From Litsea cubeba (Eukaryota; Streptophyta; Magnoliopsida; Laurales; Lauraceae), in NCBI GenBank assembly GCA_012931725.1, contig CM022955.1, positions 54,377,690 to 54,441,689 of the forward strand: a stretch of DNA of 64,000 nucleotides, written 5' to 3'. The translations under genes and the position numbers were made by a program. Position 1 is the stretch's first letter; the number at the start of each line of letters is the position of its first letter. Under the pieces are notes generated by a model that saw only the letters and a program-made list of their open reading frames with translations, made no database searches and had not been told where the DNA came from. Below are positions 49,151 to 61,039 of the stretch, piece by piece.

Positions 49151-49668
49151 TGATAATGTGTGTGTTATAGGAAGGAGAAGGCCAGTACACACGGCAGTCA
49201 TCTCAGCCATTAAGGCTTGTAAATTGTTGAAGAGTGGATGTGATGGATACCTAGCCTTCGTTTCAGAAGAAAAACTGAAGCCTAAGCTGGAAGATACTCC
49301 CATAGTTAGAGAATTTCCTGATGTGTTCCAAGATGACCTACCCGGTCTGCCACCAGTTAGAGAAGTGGACTTTGCTATAGAATTGGTACCAGGGACTGCG
49401 CCAATTTCTAAAGCTCCATACCGTATGGCACCTGCCGAGTTGAAAGAACTCAAAGAACAATTGCAGGAGTTACTAAAAAGGATTCATAAGACCAGTGTAT
49501 CTTCGTGGGGAGCGCCCAGTATTATTCGTTAAGAAGAAGGATGGGTCATTACGAATGTGATTGACTATCGTCAGTTGAATCAAGTAACCATCAAGAATAA
49601 GTACCCCGCACCCACGCATTGATGAACTGTTTGATCAGCTTCAGGGTGCGAAGTATTTCTCCAAGATC
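49150..49668 (+). pseudogene. pol: Fragment of chromovirus pol (protease end to RT), cut by the assembly gap
   Basis: The frame reads SAIKACKLLKSGCDGYLAFV, REFPDVFQDDLPGLPPVREV and APYRMAPAELKELKEQLQEL, then SSWGAP, followed by frameshifted remains of KKKDGS, DYRQLNQVTIKNKYP, IDELFDQLQGAKYFSKI. These align with the RT of the chromovirus at 2125-14054, but with many differences and indels, so it is an older copy of a related family. Gag, LTRs and the RT active site are missing, as is everything after the N run. Confidence 0.85.
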
Positions 49669-49768
49669 NNNNNNNNNNNNNNNNNNNNNNNNNNNNNNNN
49701 NNNNNNNNNNNNNNNNNNNNNNNNNNNNNNNNNNNNNNNNNNNNNNNNNNNNNNNNNNNNNNNNNNNN
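49669..49768. other. Assembly gap, 100 N
   Basis: A run of exactly 100 N, the usual placeholder for a gap of unknown length. The left side is chromovirus RT and the right side is Tat-type RNase H, so the two sides do not belong to one element. Confidence 0.99.
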
Positions 49769-51805
49769 CTTGAAGGTCCTTGTCACAGGCAGTTCCTCAA
49801 TGCTCGACTGGCAAAATGGTCCATCCTTCTGTCACAATTTGATATAGGTATGTACCAACAAAGCATCAAAGGGCAAGCTCTAGCGGACTTCCTCGCAGAG
49901 CATCCATTGCCTAAAGATTCTCCACTCAGAGATGATCTCCCAGACGAACCAGTCTACAATGTGGAGACTTTCTCACAAAGTGCCTCCTGGGACATGTACT
50001 TTGACGGTGCAACCAGGACAAATGAAAAAAGACAGCTGATCTCGGGAGTCGGCATCCTCTTTGTTAGCCCCGACAATACATGATTCCACACGCTTTCTCG
50101 CTACTGGAACCATGAACAAACAATGCAGCTGAATATCAAGCTCTGATCTTAGGATTGGAACTCGCCATCGAATCCGGTATCACCATGCTGGAAGTCTTTG
50201 GAGACTCTCAACTGATCGTCAACCAGATGAATCAGAAATTTGAAGTCAGGAAGCCAGATTTGCTGCCCAACTACAACAAGGCACAATCACTTCTGCAAAA
50301 GTTTGACATCTGTCATCACCCACATTCGTAGAGGTGAAAATATACGTGCAGATGCCCTAGCCGGACTTGCCGCATCCATGGCAATCCAGGAAGGGAAAAC
50401 ATGCAAATCACAGTGTGCGAAAGGAGAATCCTTCCTCCTCTTAACACACACCAAGCAGTTGCTGAATGCCACCAAGTGGTCGGAAGTCGGATTTCAATCC
50501 TTCAAACTTCAATTGGCGACTGGAGGGATCCGTTCATTGATTACATTATGTTCGGAATCCTACCTGAAGATCCAAAAGAACGGGTAAGCATCCAAAGGCG
50601 AACCCCAAGCTTCCATTTGGATATTCCTTCAAAAATCCTTTACAGGAAATCCTTCAATGGAGTACTTCTACGCTGCTTTGTCACAACAAGAGGCTGAAGA
50701 AAACACTCAAAGAAGTTCATGCTGGTCTTTGCGGAGTCATCAGGCTGGACCTAAGCTCTATGATCAGATAAAAGGTTAGGATATTACTGGCCTACCATGG
50801 TAGCTGACGCAATGCAATTTGCCAAGCGCTGCCAACAATGCCAAGTTCATGGAGATTACATTCACATGCCTCCAGAATGGCTGCATCCTACAGCGATCTC
50901 ATGGCCTTTCGAAGCCTGGGGTATGGACATCATAGGTCCTATTTCTCCCCCTTCAAGCAAAGGTCATCGCTTCATCTTCGCGCTACGGATTACTTCTCCA
51001 AGTGGTCAGAAGCATTTGCGTTTAACGAAATGAAGACCTCATCAGTCCTTCAGTTCCTGCGCACCAATCATTTGTCGTTTCGGCATACCCAAAAGATTCG
51101 TCCATGATAACGGACCACAGTTCCGGGATCATCGATTCTACAGGTTCTGCGACAAATACAAATCCAAAGCTGTCCTTCGACTCCATACAATCCGGCAGCA
51201 AACGGGTTAGCAGAAGCTTTCAACAAGACACTCTGCAAGATCCTCAAAAAAATGGTCTCTAGTCACAAAAGAGATTGGAGCGACAAAATATCTGAAGCTT
51301 TGTGGGCCTATCGAACCACCGTTTGAGGACCAACCCATAGCACCACCATTCTCCTTGGTCTATGTAGATGCGAAGCTGTCGTAACACTTGGAAGTACAAA
51401 TTCACACATTACCAGTGAGGGTAATCCTTGCAAAATGACATGACTCAAGAAAGCATTATCAAATTGCGGCTCCATGAGCTGGACAATCTCTATGAGAGAC
51501 GGCTCGAAAGCTCAACAAAAGGCATTGAACTGTACCAAGCAAGACCTGGCAGGAATCTTTCGATAAAAAGGTCAGGCAACAGCGCCTACAAAAAAGAAAT
51601 GACTTGGTTCTTGCGGTAAAAAGAACTAATGGTCTTTCGCTCACCAAGTCCACAAAGGCAAATTTGAGGCCAAATGGGAGGGACCCTACGTCATCGAACA
51701 AAGTTTTTTCCATGGCGCATACGCACTCCTAAACAATGGAAGGTGACAAGATGTATGCTGCCCATAGTCAACGGCAAGTTCTTAAAAGCGGTACTACCCT
51801 TGAAG
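49769..51805 (+). pseudogene. pol: pol 3' part of a second Tat element: RNase H and integrase, frameshifted
   Basis: From the gap onward come NARLAKWSILLSQFDIGM and ALADFLAEHP, a second RNase H (MYFDGATRTN, AEYQALILGLELAIESG, FGDSQLIVNQMNQKFEV, ADALAGLAAS), the integrase finger and GYYWPTMVADAMQFAKRCQQ, then the core (WGMDIIGPISPPSSKGH, DYFSKWSEAF, HDNGPQF, NGLAEAFNKT, ALWAYRTT) and a C-terminal AKWEGPYVIEQ ending near 51805. RNase H residues D, E, D and D and integrase D-D-E are all visible, but across several frames. Gag and RT lie in or beyond the gap. Confidence 0.85.
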
Positions 51806-52140
51806 ACTTACCCACTGGGTAAGAGCAATGCCTGTATGGACCAAAACCGGTTCTCCAGGTACACGCTCGCTAAAAACCCACCCTTTTTTAGAATTTTCAT
51901 GTCAAATATTGAAATTTCTAGAAATCTAAAACAATGCTTACTTTCATCGTTTCATTGTTCAAAAAAAAATCCAAGTTTAGGAACCTTTCCCTAACTTGAC
52001 CAAAATTTTCAACCCTTGAACCCAAAATTCATGGTTTGAAACAAAATCCGGATTCAGGGAATTCCACCCTAGTCCACCCTGCCTTTTACTGCCAAAATGG
52101 TTTTAGGTCAAAACTTATGACCCTCGTGTCTTTAACCAAA
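51806..52140. other. Non-coding spacer after pol in the second Tat element
   Basis: AT-rich, no domain seen. It leads into a series of minisatellites. Confidence 0.6.
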
Positions 52141-52149
52141 AAAAAATGG

Positions 52150-52620
52150 TTTTTCAAAAACCGCGAGGAAGCGACGCTTAGTCGATACTCGCACAAATCG
52201 GAAGCAAGCGAACCACGTTCGACACTTCCAAAATCGCAGGGAAGCGACATTTCGTCGATACTTGCAAAATCTAAAACCGTGGAAACGCAACATTTCAGTT
52301 GATATCCATAACCCAAATTTCAAAGGTTCGAAAAAACCTAAAAAAATGTGGAGACGCAACATTTCAGTTGATATCCATAACCCAAAGGTTCGAGAAAACC
52401 ACAAATTTCAAAAATCGTGGGAAACGACATCAAGTCAGTACCCGCAAAACCAAAATTTTTGAAAAGCAACGATGCGACATTCTATCGATACTTGCACCCA
52501 AATCCGCGAGGATGCGACATTCCATCGATACTCGCAACCGAATGAGCAAGGATGCGACATTCCATCGATACTTGCAAGAACATTCAGCAGGGAGGCGACT
52601 TTTAGTTGATACTTGCATTT
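52150..52620. repeat. Minisatellite, ~50 bp units with GCGACATT-TCGATACTTGCA
   Basis: The motif 'gcgacatt-catcgatacttgca' or a degenerate form recurs about nine times between 52170 and 52615. Spacing is irregular (roughly 45-65 bp) and two adjacent ~60 bp copies are nearly identical (52280-52390). Confidence 0.85.
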
Positions 52621-52624
52621 TTTG

Positions 52625-52925
52625 AAAACCAAACAGGCTATAAATGCCACAAACCGGCTATCAATGCCATCAAAACAAAACCGGCTATCAATGCCATAAA
52701 CAAACAAAAAAAACTTGGATTTCAAAAAAAACCGGCTATCAATGCCACCAAAAAAACCGGCTATCAATGCCACCAAAAACCGGCTATCAATGCACCAAAA
52801 TTGGCTATAGATGCCACAAAAAAAAAACTCGGCTATCAATGCCACAAAAAAGCTGGCTCTCATGCCAAAATTGGCTTCCATGCCACAAACAAAAACCTGG
52901 CTTTCATGCCAAAACAATCACTTGA
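52625..52925. repeat. Minisatellite, CGGCTATCAATGCCA units
   Basis: About ten copies of 'ggctatcaatgcca' or close variants separated by short A-rich spacers. A related motif is found in the 3' LTR of the same element at 61045-61120. Confidence 0.9.
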
Positions 52926-52967
52926 CAAAAGATTTTCACAAAATGACAACCTTTTGATCAAATCCCC

Positions 52968-53105
52968 ATTAGCAATTACTTTTATCACAAAAAGATTCAA
53001 GTGAGCGTAGAGATAACAAAAAAAAAAAGAAGAGCATCCCATTTAGCAATTACTTTTTATCACAAAAAGATTCAAGTGAGGGTAGGGATAACAAAAAAAA
53101 AAGAG
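52968..53105. repeat. Two-copy tandem duplication, ~68 bp
   Basis: The unit 'tagcaattactttttatcac' followed by 'aaaaagattcaagtgag' and a poly-A/AG run occurs twice. The following ~100 bp (53105-53220) is an A-rich tract with 'gtaccaaaaa' repeats. Confidence 0.85.
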
Positions 53106-53289
53106 AAAAGAGTACCAAAAATACATGTGGTACCAAAAAAAAAGAAAGTGTTCACAAGCACTACAAAAAATAAGTACAAAAAAATACAAGTGGTACCAAA
53201 AAAAAAAGAAAAGAGAGAAGGATTGATATACAGGAGCTCAGTCAAAATGGTCTCCAGCCAAGAGTTCAGCTCCCCAGCAACTTTTAGCC

Positions 53290-56200
53290 TCATCCGTCAA
53301 GGATTCCAAGGCACGCTTCTTCAGGAACCTGCCATGAGATGCTGGAGTGGGCTGTACCCCTTCTTTCACACCAAGAAGCTTACCTCAAGCAGTTTTCCAT
53401 TGTTCCTCCTCATCAGACTTCCTTTTGAGAACCGTTCGGCATCTGCAACCTGGTGAATCAGAGCACTCTCCCTGTCGTGAGCCTCTATTATGGCAGTCCA
53501 CTTGGCAGCGACTTGTGCCTGCAAATGCTCAAGACGTTTCCTGGCCTCATCGACCTCCCTGTCAAGGATGTTAAGGGTCATGTGTCAGCCTGATGATGGC
53601 TAGCTCTTCTAAGTTCCTCTTTCGGACTGCCTGCTTCTTGCTTTCTGTAGCCTCATCCAGGTCAGACTTAGCCTTATCAGCAGGGTCCAGGAACATCTCC
53701 TTGAAGAACTGGTCATCAGCCAAACTCACGGTCTCAAACCACTTGTCACCCCAGTGCAATGATCCTATCAACGATCGCCCTGGCACCTGTGACATCCGTA
53801 CCAGCTTCTTCAGCATCACGAGAATCTCCTGCACATGCTGGATCATGCCAAATCCGGCTTCCAAGTGCCCAGAAAAGAGAGTCTCAATCCAAGAGCTCAG
53901 AACTCGCACCACCACCTTCTTCGCAAAAAGAAGAGATGGCCCAGCTGAAGATTCGCCCAACTCCGTTGGTCGGCCATCATCTGTTGAAAGAGTAACAAAA
54001 GAACTCTTTCCAGCTGAAGCTGCTCCTGCTCGGGAAGGAATCTCAGCGCGAGGAATTTCCTCAATATTGTCAGAGCTGGTCCCAGGAATCTCTACCTCTG
54101 GATCAACCTCTGGCATCTCTTGCTCTGGAAGCGACGGATCCTCCTCTGCCACTTCAAAACCTGCAAAGGAAACACAAAAAGGTATGAATATGACCCTGTT
54201 TGAAAATCATTATCAGAGTTATAACTACAAAATACCTTCTTCGACGACTGGTGGAACACTTTCCTCCTCCATGAACTCATCGGAAGCATCATCAACATTT
54301 GCGTCTATCGATGGTTCAAAGTCATCGGAATCCTGTGGCAAGTCAGCTGACAAAAAAAATGTGTTAGCAAACCGAGTCACAAACAAAAAAAAAAAAAGAA
54401 AAAAAAAAGAGCAAAAGAAGTCGTACCAATTGGAGATTCTGGATTTACTCCAGAGTCCCTCGGTTCTTCTTCAGGTGCCTCGACAGGATCCATCACCACC
54501 TCATCGGTTGGGACCTCAGGCATCACCAAGTCTTCCTCTGCTAAAAAAAAAAAAAGAAGAAAAGCAGAAACAAGAAGCAAATCATAACATGGAAAAAATC
54601 CCATGAAAAAGAAATGGAAAGAGAAAAAGGAAGAATCATACCTTCACCGACGGTCTCTTCTTCTCGGCTTCTCTTCTCTGGAGGCTCGTCAGCATCCACT
54701 GGCACATCCTCATTGATAGTAAGAGGAACTTCCAAGTTCGGGGAGTCCTCATGCTGCCCCTTGCTGCGATGATGACTCCTCCTCCTCTTACCTCTGCGGG
54801 CTCGCTTCTTAGAGGAACCTGTCCCGCTGTCAGAGTCAGGTTTCCCACTTGACTCCTCACTGGATGGTCTGCTCTTGCCAGTAGACTCCACGGAAGCTTG
54901 CCTCTGTGCCGCTTGCATCCAAGCGCCAAGTTCGGCTTCCTCCTGTTCTAGCTGCTCCAAAGCCGCATCAGGTATCTCTCGAACAGCTTCAGAACCGATG
55001 ACGCCCTGGTCACCGAGAAAGCCTATCTTGTGCTTCTCTCCAGAAAGGAAGGCCCAAACTTCCTCTCGCCGGATGCCATCCGACTTTCCAAGGCCCTTTC
55101 CAGATGCCAGCTTCACATCAAGCTCCTTCTTGGAAAGCCCCTGATATGCCGAAAAGCTCTCCGCGAACCACTTCGCAAAGCCGGCAGTCCGGGAAGTCAG
55201 CAACACAGGATAAGAAATCATGGCTGTAGTGTCTTCAGCACTATAGAAAGCCCATGCATTTCTCCCGTCCTGTAAGCCTCCAAAGCGCTTCACCATGCTT
55301 GAAGGCGCTCCAACAACGCCTTGAGAAAAGCCCAGCTGCAAAGCAAAGCGAGAGGGTACATACGGCTGGATGTCGACGAAAAGATGTCTGCGGTACACCA
55401 TCGTGCCGACACGTATGCTGAAAAGCCACTCTCTCTCTGCATTTGTCAAGGAATAATGCCTTCCCGACCCCGCCTTGGTAGAGTCTCGGGAGGCACCAAA
55501 ATCAAAAGCATTCTTCCGCAACTCCGGAGAAAGCTTCACTGAAGACTGCCCCATCTCGACGTCCCTGAACCGTCGGATCCTCATGCGGGCAAACAAAAGT
55601 GATTCGGACACGGCTTTGCCCTTAGCCAGTCGAATCATCAGAGGATCATCATCCTGAGCAGCACCCAGCCGATGGAAGCCAGGACAGTGGTATACATACC
55701 ACGAATAAAAGACATGGGCTGAAAATACCCTATTCATGGGAAGCCCAAGCCGAACCAAAAAAAGCAGCAGCCTGCAGTTCGGCACACAGGTAGGAGTAAA
55801 GAGCTAGCACCAAAGCAAGCTGCTCTCCAAACGCCATCTGACAAGCTGGAAAAATACAATGCGGCCTGATGTGCGTTCCATCTCCTCCAGCAAAAACAGC
55901 CTCACCAAGCCAATAAGTGAGGTAAACAGCGAGATCTCTCCGCAGTGCAATGTCAGGACATATGGCGTTTGTACTTGCACAGAAATCTCTCAACTCTTCT
56001 TGCATGGCCAAGATCTTCTTTGAATCCTGAGCTCCGGCTTCCTGGGTCACGCTATCAGAAGACTCCCTACTATCAAAAAAGTTAGGGAATGAAGAGCTAA
56101 AACTCTTCCAGCTGCTGGATCTAACTTTCAAACCCCCCTTCTCCTTCAAAAAATCATAGAAGGCGACGAGCTGAAAGTATAGAAGCCTGAACTCCTCAGA

Positions 56201-57892
56201 CTGCCCCTCGAGGACGCTGTCAATCGGCATAAACTCCTCATAGAGTTTGCCGAGGATGGGCAATCCGATAATAGCGCTCAGCTCCTTCAAAGAAAAACCA
56301 ATCTCACCATTCGTCACAACGAAGGTATTGGTTTGTGGGAGGAATGACTCCAGCATAGCCATGAAGGCCTCGTCGGAAAAGATCACGGTCTCCCTAAAGG
56401 AGCGGACCGCATCAAAAATCCCGGCTTCCTTCAAAACGGCGCCACCAATCAGCAGGACGCGATCAGTCCACGACTTCCACTCGGAGTCAGCATTGAAACG
56501 GCCACGAGTCGAAAAGGCTTGATCCAATTGCTGCCGTCACCACTGAAAATACCAAGGCCCACCGGTCTCAAATCGATCGACGGATAATCAGAGCCCTGGT
56601 AGCCGCTGGATGGCACCAACAGGTCCATGTCAACAGGCGACCTCTCCGTATATCCAGGATAACCGCCAACAAAAACCCCGGTCTTGATTACATTTGTCCT
56701 TCTCACCCAGCTTGGAGGATCTTCCCTCTTAGGGCACGTGGGGGCAAGGCTCAGAATCGAGACGGTGCGATCAAACATCGACCGGGTAGCAACAGTCTTC
56801 TTCTCACCATCTGCTGTGAAGGAAAACTGAAAACATCTCCTCTGGTATGTCATGTCATCAGGGACTGCATCGCCAAAGAAGAAGGTAGGCTTGGGCAAAA
56901 CGCTCTGATCTTCCATCACCCATGGACGACTGCTTACCATGATCTTATAGAATTCCTCTCCCTTGAGAGTGATCAGTCGCTGCCCTCATCTCATCTCTGT
57001 TGAGGGAGTCGCACTCTTCCAGATTTCTCTCAACATACTGGACCTTCTCAAAAGCCTGCTGAACGGCCGGATTAGAAGATTTAGAAGATCGACGAGGTAC
57101 GCTTGTAGCAGGCTCTTTACCCTTGTTCGCTCTGGAGGAACCACCTGAAAAGGATGGAAAAGAAAAAGATCAAAATGACAGAATCTCGCTAAAAAAAATC
57201 TAGCAAAATTTTGACATGATGACGGGGCAATTCCGAAGAAAAGGAACTATCCCGAAAGAAATAAGAAAGCTTGAAGATGGGCTCAACATCGCTACGAGCT
57301 CCGAAACTCCAAACTTTCGAAACCTCAAAGTCTCCGCAAAATCAGGAAGGGCTCAACATCACTGCGAGCTCCAAATTCCCAAATTTGCGAAAACTTTCAG
57401 GTATGCCATCACATCATGCTACAAATTTAATTTACAAATTGAATGCATGCATGAACATCTTGGTTTGCGAAAAAAATGCATTATCATGATGAGCAAAAAA
57501 AAAAAGAAAAAAAAAGAAAAGAAGCTTCTCAAAAAAAAAAAAAAGAGGGAAAGAAAACAAAAAAGAAAAGAAAAGAAACTTTCTCTAAAAAAAAAGAGAG
57601 AAAAAAAAAAGGGGCTGACCCACAAGCCGTGGCCCACAAGCCACGTGGCCGTACGGCCAGATCCGTACGGATCTGTCCGTACGGCCCACACAAAAAAAAA
57701 AAAACAACATGAACAAAAAAGAGAAGAAAGAAAAAAAAAACGTGTGAAAAAAAAGGGGAGGAAAACACGTGGAAAAGAAAAAAAGAAGAAAAGAAAAGAA
57801 AGAAACAAAAAAAAAAGAAGAAGAAAGAACTTTATTTTTCCTACAATGGAGTTTTCTTGAAAAAAAAAAAAGGAGAACTTACTTGAAGCCAT
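53290..57892 (-). pseudogene. Long antisense gene of the second Tat element, plant-mobile-domain-like, about six exons
   Basis: Opposite to pol, between integrase and 3' LTR. Start ATG is at 57892. Inferred exons: 57883-57892 (M-A-S), 54642-57144, 54427-54537, 54236-54346, 53384-54160 and perhaps 53290-53328. Splice borders are GT-AG and keep frame. The N-terminal ~700 codons include SLKELSAIIGLPILGKLYEEF-like sequence preceded by TNTFVVTNGEIGF, resembling the plant mobile domain. A Ser-rich and basic stretch (KKRARRGKRRRSHHRSKG), short acidic exons and a coiled coil (EARKRLEHLQAQVAAKW) follow. One-base shifts near 56980, 56525, 55770 and 53580 break it. Function unknown. The last exon is uncertain, since the frame also ends at 53366 without that splice. 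Confidence 0.7.
57480..57840. repeat. Low-complexity AAAAG-rich tract in the antisense gene's first intron
   Basis: Long A and AAAG/AGAAG runs dominate, with a short GC-rich island at 57610-57690. Lysine- or phenylalanine-rich ORFs across it are composition artefacts. Confidence 0.85.
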
Positions 57893-58013
57893 TGATGGAG
57901 AAGAAGAAGAAAACTCTTGAAGATCTTGAAGAAGAAAAGCTCTTGGTCTTGAAGCCCTCTCGAGATTATTGCAAAAGAAAGTAATAAGAGCAAGAGATCC
58001 AACCTTCTCCTTG

Positions 58014-58022
58014 CTTTTATAG
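58014..58022 (-). promoter_or_regulatory. TATA box for the antisense gene
   Basis: On the minus strand CTATAAAAG lies about 125 bp before the ATG at 57892. The interval has a CT-rich leader ending 'ttctccatcaATGGC'. It is a well-placed RNA polymerase II core promoter inside the retrotransposon's 3' region. Confidence 0.65.
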
Positions 58023-58084
58023 AGGAGAGCAAACCAAAGAAGGAAAGAAGAAAGAGGTAAGTGTTACTAATTAGTAACCTTACC

Positions 58085-58325
58085 AAAAGAAAGAGATTAG
58101 AAAGATTCTTTCCCAAAAGAAAGATATCTTGAGGGATTCTCTCCCAAAAAAGAAATCAATGAGAGATTTTCTCCTAAAAGATATAATCTATGACGGATTC
58201 TTTCCCAAAAGAAAGATATCTTGAGATATTCTATCCCAAAATAAAGGGATCATGAGAGATTCTCTCCAAGTAAAGATATTCTTAGATATTCTCTATCCAA
58301 ATGAGATATTTTTGGATATTCTTTA
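58085..58325. repeat. Tandem repeat, ~40 bp units (gattctttcccaaaagaaag)
   Basis: About six degenerate units with 'gattct-tcccaaaa-aaagatat-ttgag' run head to tail upstream of the antisense gene's TATA box. The following stretch to 58640 is unremarkable. Confidence 0.85.
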
Positions 58326-58644
58326 CAAAAATGACACCATATGAGATCTAAGCCATTTCAAAAGCTTAAGGTCCCATGGGTTAGCCCATATGAGCCAGGT
58401 TTGACCACCTAGGCACACACAAAAAAAAAAAGAAAAAAAAAGAAAATTTTTTGGGCTTTTAGTCAAAGAGAAATCCCTCTTACCAAGAGCATACAAAAAT
58501 GGTTCCATGCCTCTTTTGAGTTGATTGGACCATACAAAAGAAAATTCCAAGCCCCATGAGCTTCCAAAAATCAAACCATCCAGCCTCATTTACCAAATTG
58601 AGCCAAAATCTTGAAATTGACATTCCACAAAAATCAAACCAAAT

Positions 58645-58880
58645 CCTGGTCCCCTAACTTGCCACATACAGCCTGTTAGGTCACAAGACCAAAACCAAAA
58701 ACCAAAACCTGATCCCCTAACTTGCCACATACAGCCTGTTAGGTCACAAGATCAAAACCAAAATTGATCCCCCAACATTCCACATATAGCTTGTTGGGTC
58801 ACACGATCAAAACCAAACCCGACCCCCTAACCTGCCACATATAGCCTGTTAGGTCACAAGGTCAAAACCCAAATCCACAT
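58645..58880. repeat. Tandem repeat, four ~58 bp units
   Basis: Four consecutive copies of a unit containing 'cccctaacttgccacata', 'agcctgttaggtcacaag' and 'tcaaaaccaaaa'. The first two copies are nearly identical and the last two are diverged. Confidence 0.9.
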
Positions 58881-59080
58881 CCCTGATGTCATCTTCAAAA
58901 CTTTGCCTCGAGATGGTACGTGATCCCTTTCACTACCATAAAATTCCCCTGGAAGCTCAAAAGGCTACAAATACCAAAAAGAAAGACTGCTCAAAGACTC
59001 TTGGTCAAGTCACAGGCTCTCCTTCAAAAATCTCTTCGATGCACATCGACTACAAAAGTTAAGCAACTCGCCGCTGTACC

Positions 59081-59093
59081 TCGAGGGGGCATT
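59081..59093 (+). other. Polypurine tract of the second Tat element
   Basis: CGAGGGGGCATTT lies directly before TGTTGACACC, the presumed LTR start, on the plus strand. Confidence 0.7.
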
Positions 59094-59820
59094 TGTTGAC
59101 ACCAAAAATGTCACTTTGCCTCTTCAAGATCCAAAGAGCTACATGAAGTCGCAACCTGCCATAAATAGGCAATGCTGCTTCCAAAAATCAAATCTTGTCA
59201 GAATCAAACAAAAACTGCAAGATTCTTTCAGACAGCCAAAAGAGGAGTACACAAGAAGTTTCGGGCCATTTCAAAATCATTTGGCCTAACTTCGCTTCTC
59301 CGACAGCCGAAAAGGAGCTCTCGGCGACAAAAGCTCTCCGGGACCATGGTTTCCAAGACAGAACCTATGGGTCATCTTAAAATGACTCCAATAGGTTCCC
59401 TGTCAAATTTCAAGTCAATCGGACATCGGTTGACCGCACATCAAACCGCGACATCTTCATCGCGACAAAAAGCAAGTCTACAGGTGATAGGACCCCAAAC
59501 GGATTCAAAACTCAAACAAAAGCCTATGGTTGGTCTTATTTATTGCTCAGGAGGCTTCACACCAAATTTCAGGTCATTCCGACATCGTTTGACCCAGTTT
59601 CAGCTTCTGACGGAAAATCGGCAGCTCTGCGCGACAAAGTCTTCGGCTTTCTCAGAAAATTGGAAACTTTGCAAAATAAAATGCAAGGATTCTCATCAGG
59701 TTTCCTACAAAGAAATCAGGCCAATAAATGGTCAAAATGTCAAGGAAAAGTACAGAAGAAAAAATAATCGAAAAACAGCAAAAACGGACGCAAAACGGGA
59801 CACGAAAGGGGAAAAACCCC

Positions 59821-59872
59821 CCCAGGGTCGCAGGCCCCTGCGACCCTGGGCCAGGGTCGCCGGCGACCTTGG
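59821..59872. repeat. Two adjacent GC-rich hairpins in U3
   Basis: 59821-59850 forms 14-bp perfect arms (CCCAGGGTCGCAGG and its complement) with a 2-base loop. 59851-59872 forms 11-bp arms with one wobble and no loop. They sit in a GC-rich island within AT-rich LTR sequence. Confidence 0.85.
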
Positions 59873-60548
59873 AACCCGGGGTCGCCGGGAAAGCCCCGGA
59901 AACCCCGGTTTTCGCCGTTTTTTTCGCGATTCGAGGAGCCCAGCCTCTGGTACTTTCCAAAATTCATGCTTTTGAGACACCAAGTCCTCTGACATCCGTC
60001 CAAAACACGGGTAAATCATCAAGAGTATCGAAGACAGTATTGATCGCCACCCGGTCAACCAAGAAAGTGTGCTTTCTACCCGACCGATCGAGAAATCGAC
60101 AGGGCAGATGGCACCGACCCGCTGTTGGCAACAAACACCTGAAATTACATGGTCATCTGATGTCGATCTACATGAAGATCCATCGATGATCATCGACAGA
60201 AGAATTCCAAAAGACGTGGCACGGCCCGCGACTCTTCAGCTGCTCGGCGACCACTTAATGCGATTAATTGACTAACTTTATTACAGTCATTAATCCATTT
60301 CTTTGGACGGCCCAATCAGAAGCAAGCATTCGGGAGTTACAAGTCAAGAAATTCATGGCATTTAACCCATGAAACTCCTCCCATCATGACGATTAAAGGC
60401 GATTAAATGCCCTCAATCTCCTCCGGCCAATCAGAAGCCAAGAAAAAGGAGTTACAAAATAAACAATTCAATTTTGTAACTCCTCCCATTATGCGGCTTA
60501 ATGACAATAAAAGCCCATAAACCCACCTAAAAGGCTACCTAAAAGCCT

Positions 60549-60556
60549 ATAAATAG
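60549..60556 (+). promoter_or_regulatory. TATA box of the second Tat element's LTR
   Basis: CCTATAAATAGGAGG, followed about 30 bp later by an A/G-rich leader. This is the expected LTR promoter layout. Confidence 0.65.
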
Positions 60557-61039
60557 GAGGGCTCTCCAAGAAGAAAAGACAGACACACAACATCAACAGA
60601 CAGCAGACAGAAATCCAGAGAAAGGAAAAAGAGAGAAAACTCTGCGGAAATTCTACACCGGCCACCGCAACAAGGTGACAAAAGTCCCTTGGGGGGTACC
60701 CCCCCCCCAAGGTCCTTGCCTTCTCCTCCTGCCTCCAATGGCTTAGATATGGCTTTTCAGCCCGTCTACTCGGCTTTTTATTGGACATAGGACCTTCCTT
60801 TGGTCTTTGTCCTCTAAAAACCCGAGGTTATAGCCAAGCCAAGCGAATCAATAGCATCCTCTGTTCTCATCTGCATGGATGATGGCGAAGCCCACATATG
60901 GCTTGCGACCGTCAATCTAAACGAGTCTTCCACAATCTCCTGAGAAGTTAGATCCTCCTTTTCTTGCTTTTCATTGTAGTTTGTATTTTTTTAAAAGAGA
61001 CAAAAATCACAACTCTTGTCTTTCATTATTGATAAGGAT

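Noticed and set aside
57216..57860. 214-codon lysine-rich ORF and matching phenylalanine-rich minus ORF
   Set aside because: It lies in an A/AAAG-rich low-complexity tract within an inferred intron; the composition alone explains the open frames.
59172..59975. 267-codon ORF in the LTR
   Set aside because: It runs across U3 with no recognisable domain and ends in a hairpin-rich GC island. No evidence of coding was seen.
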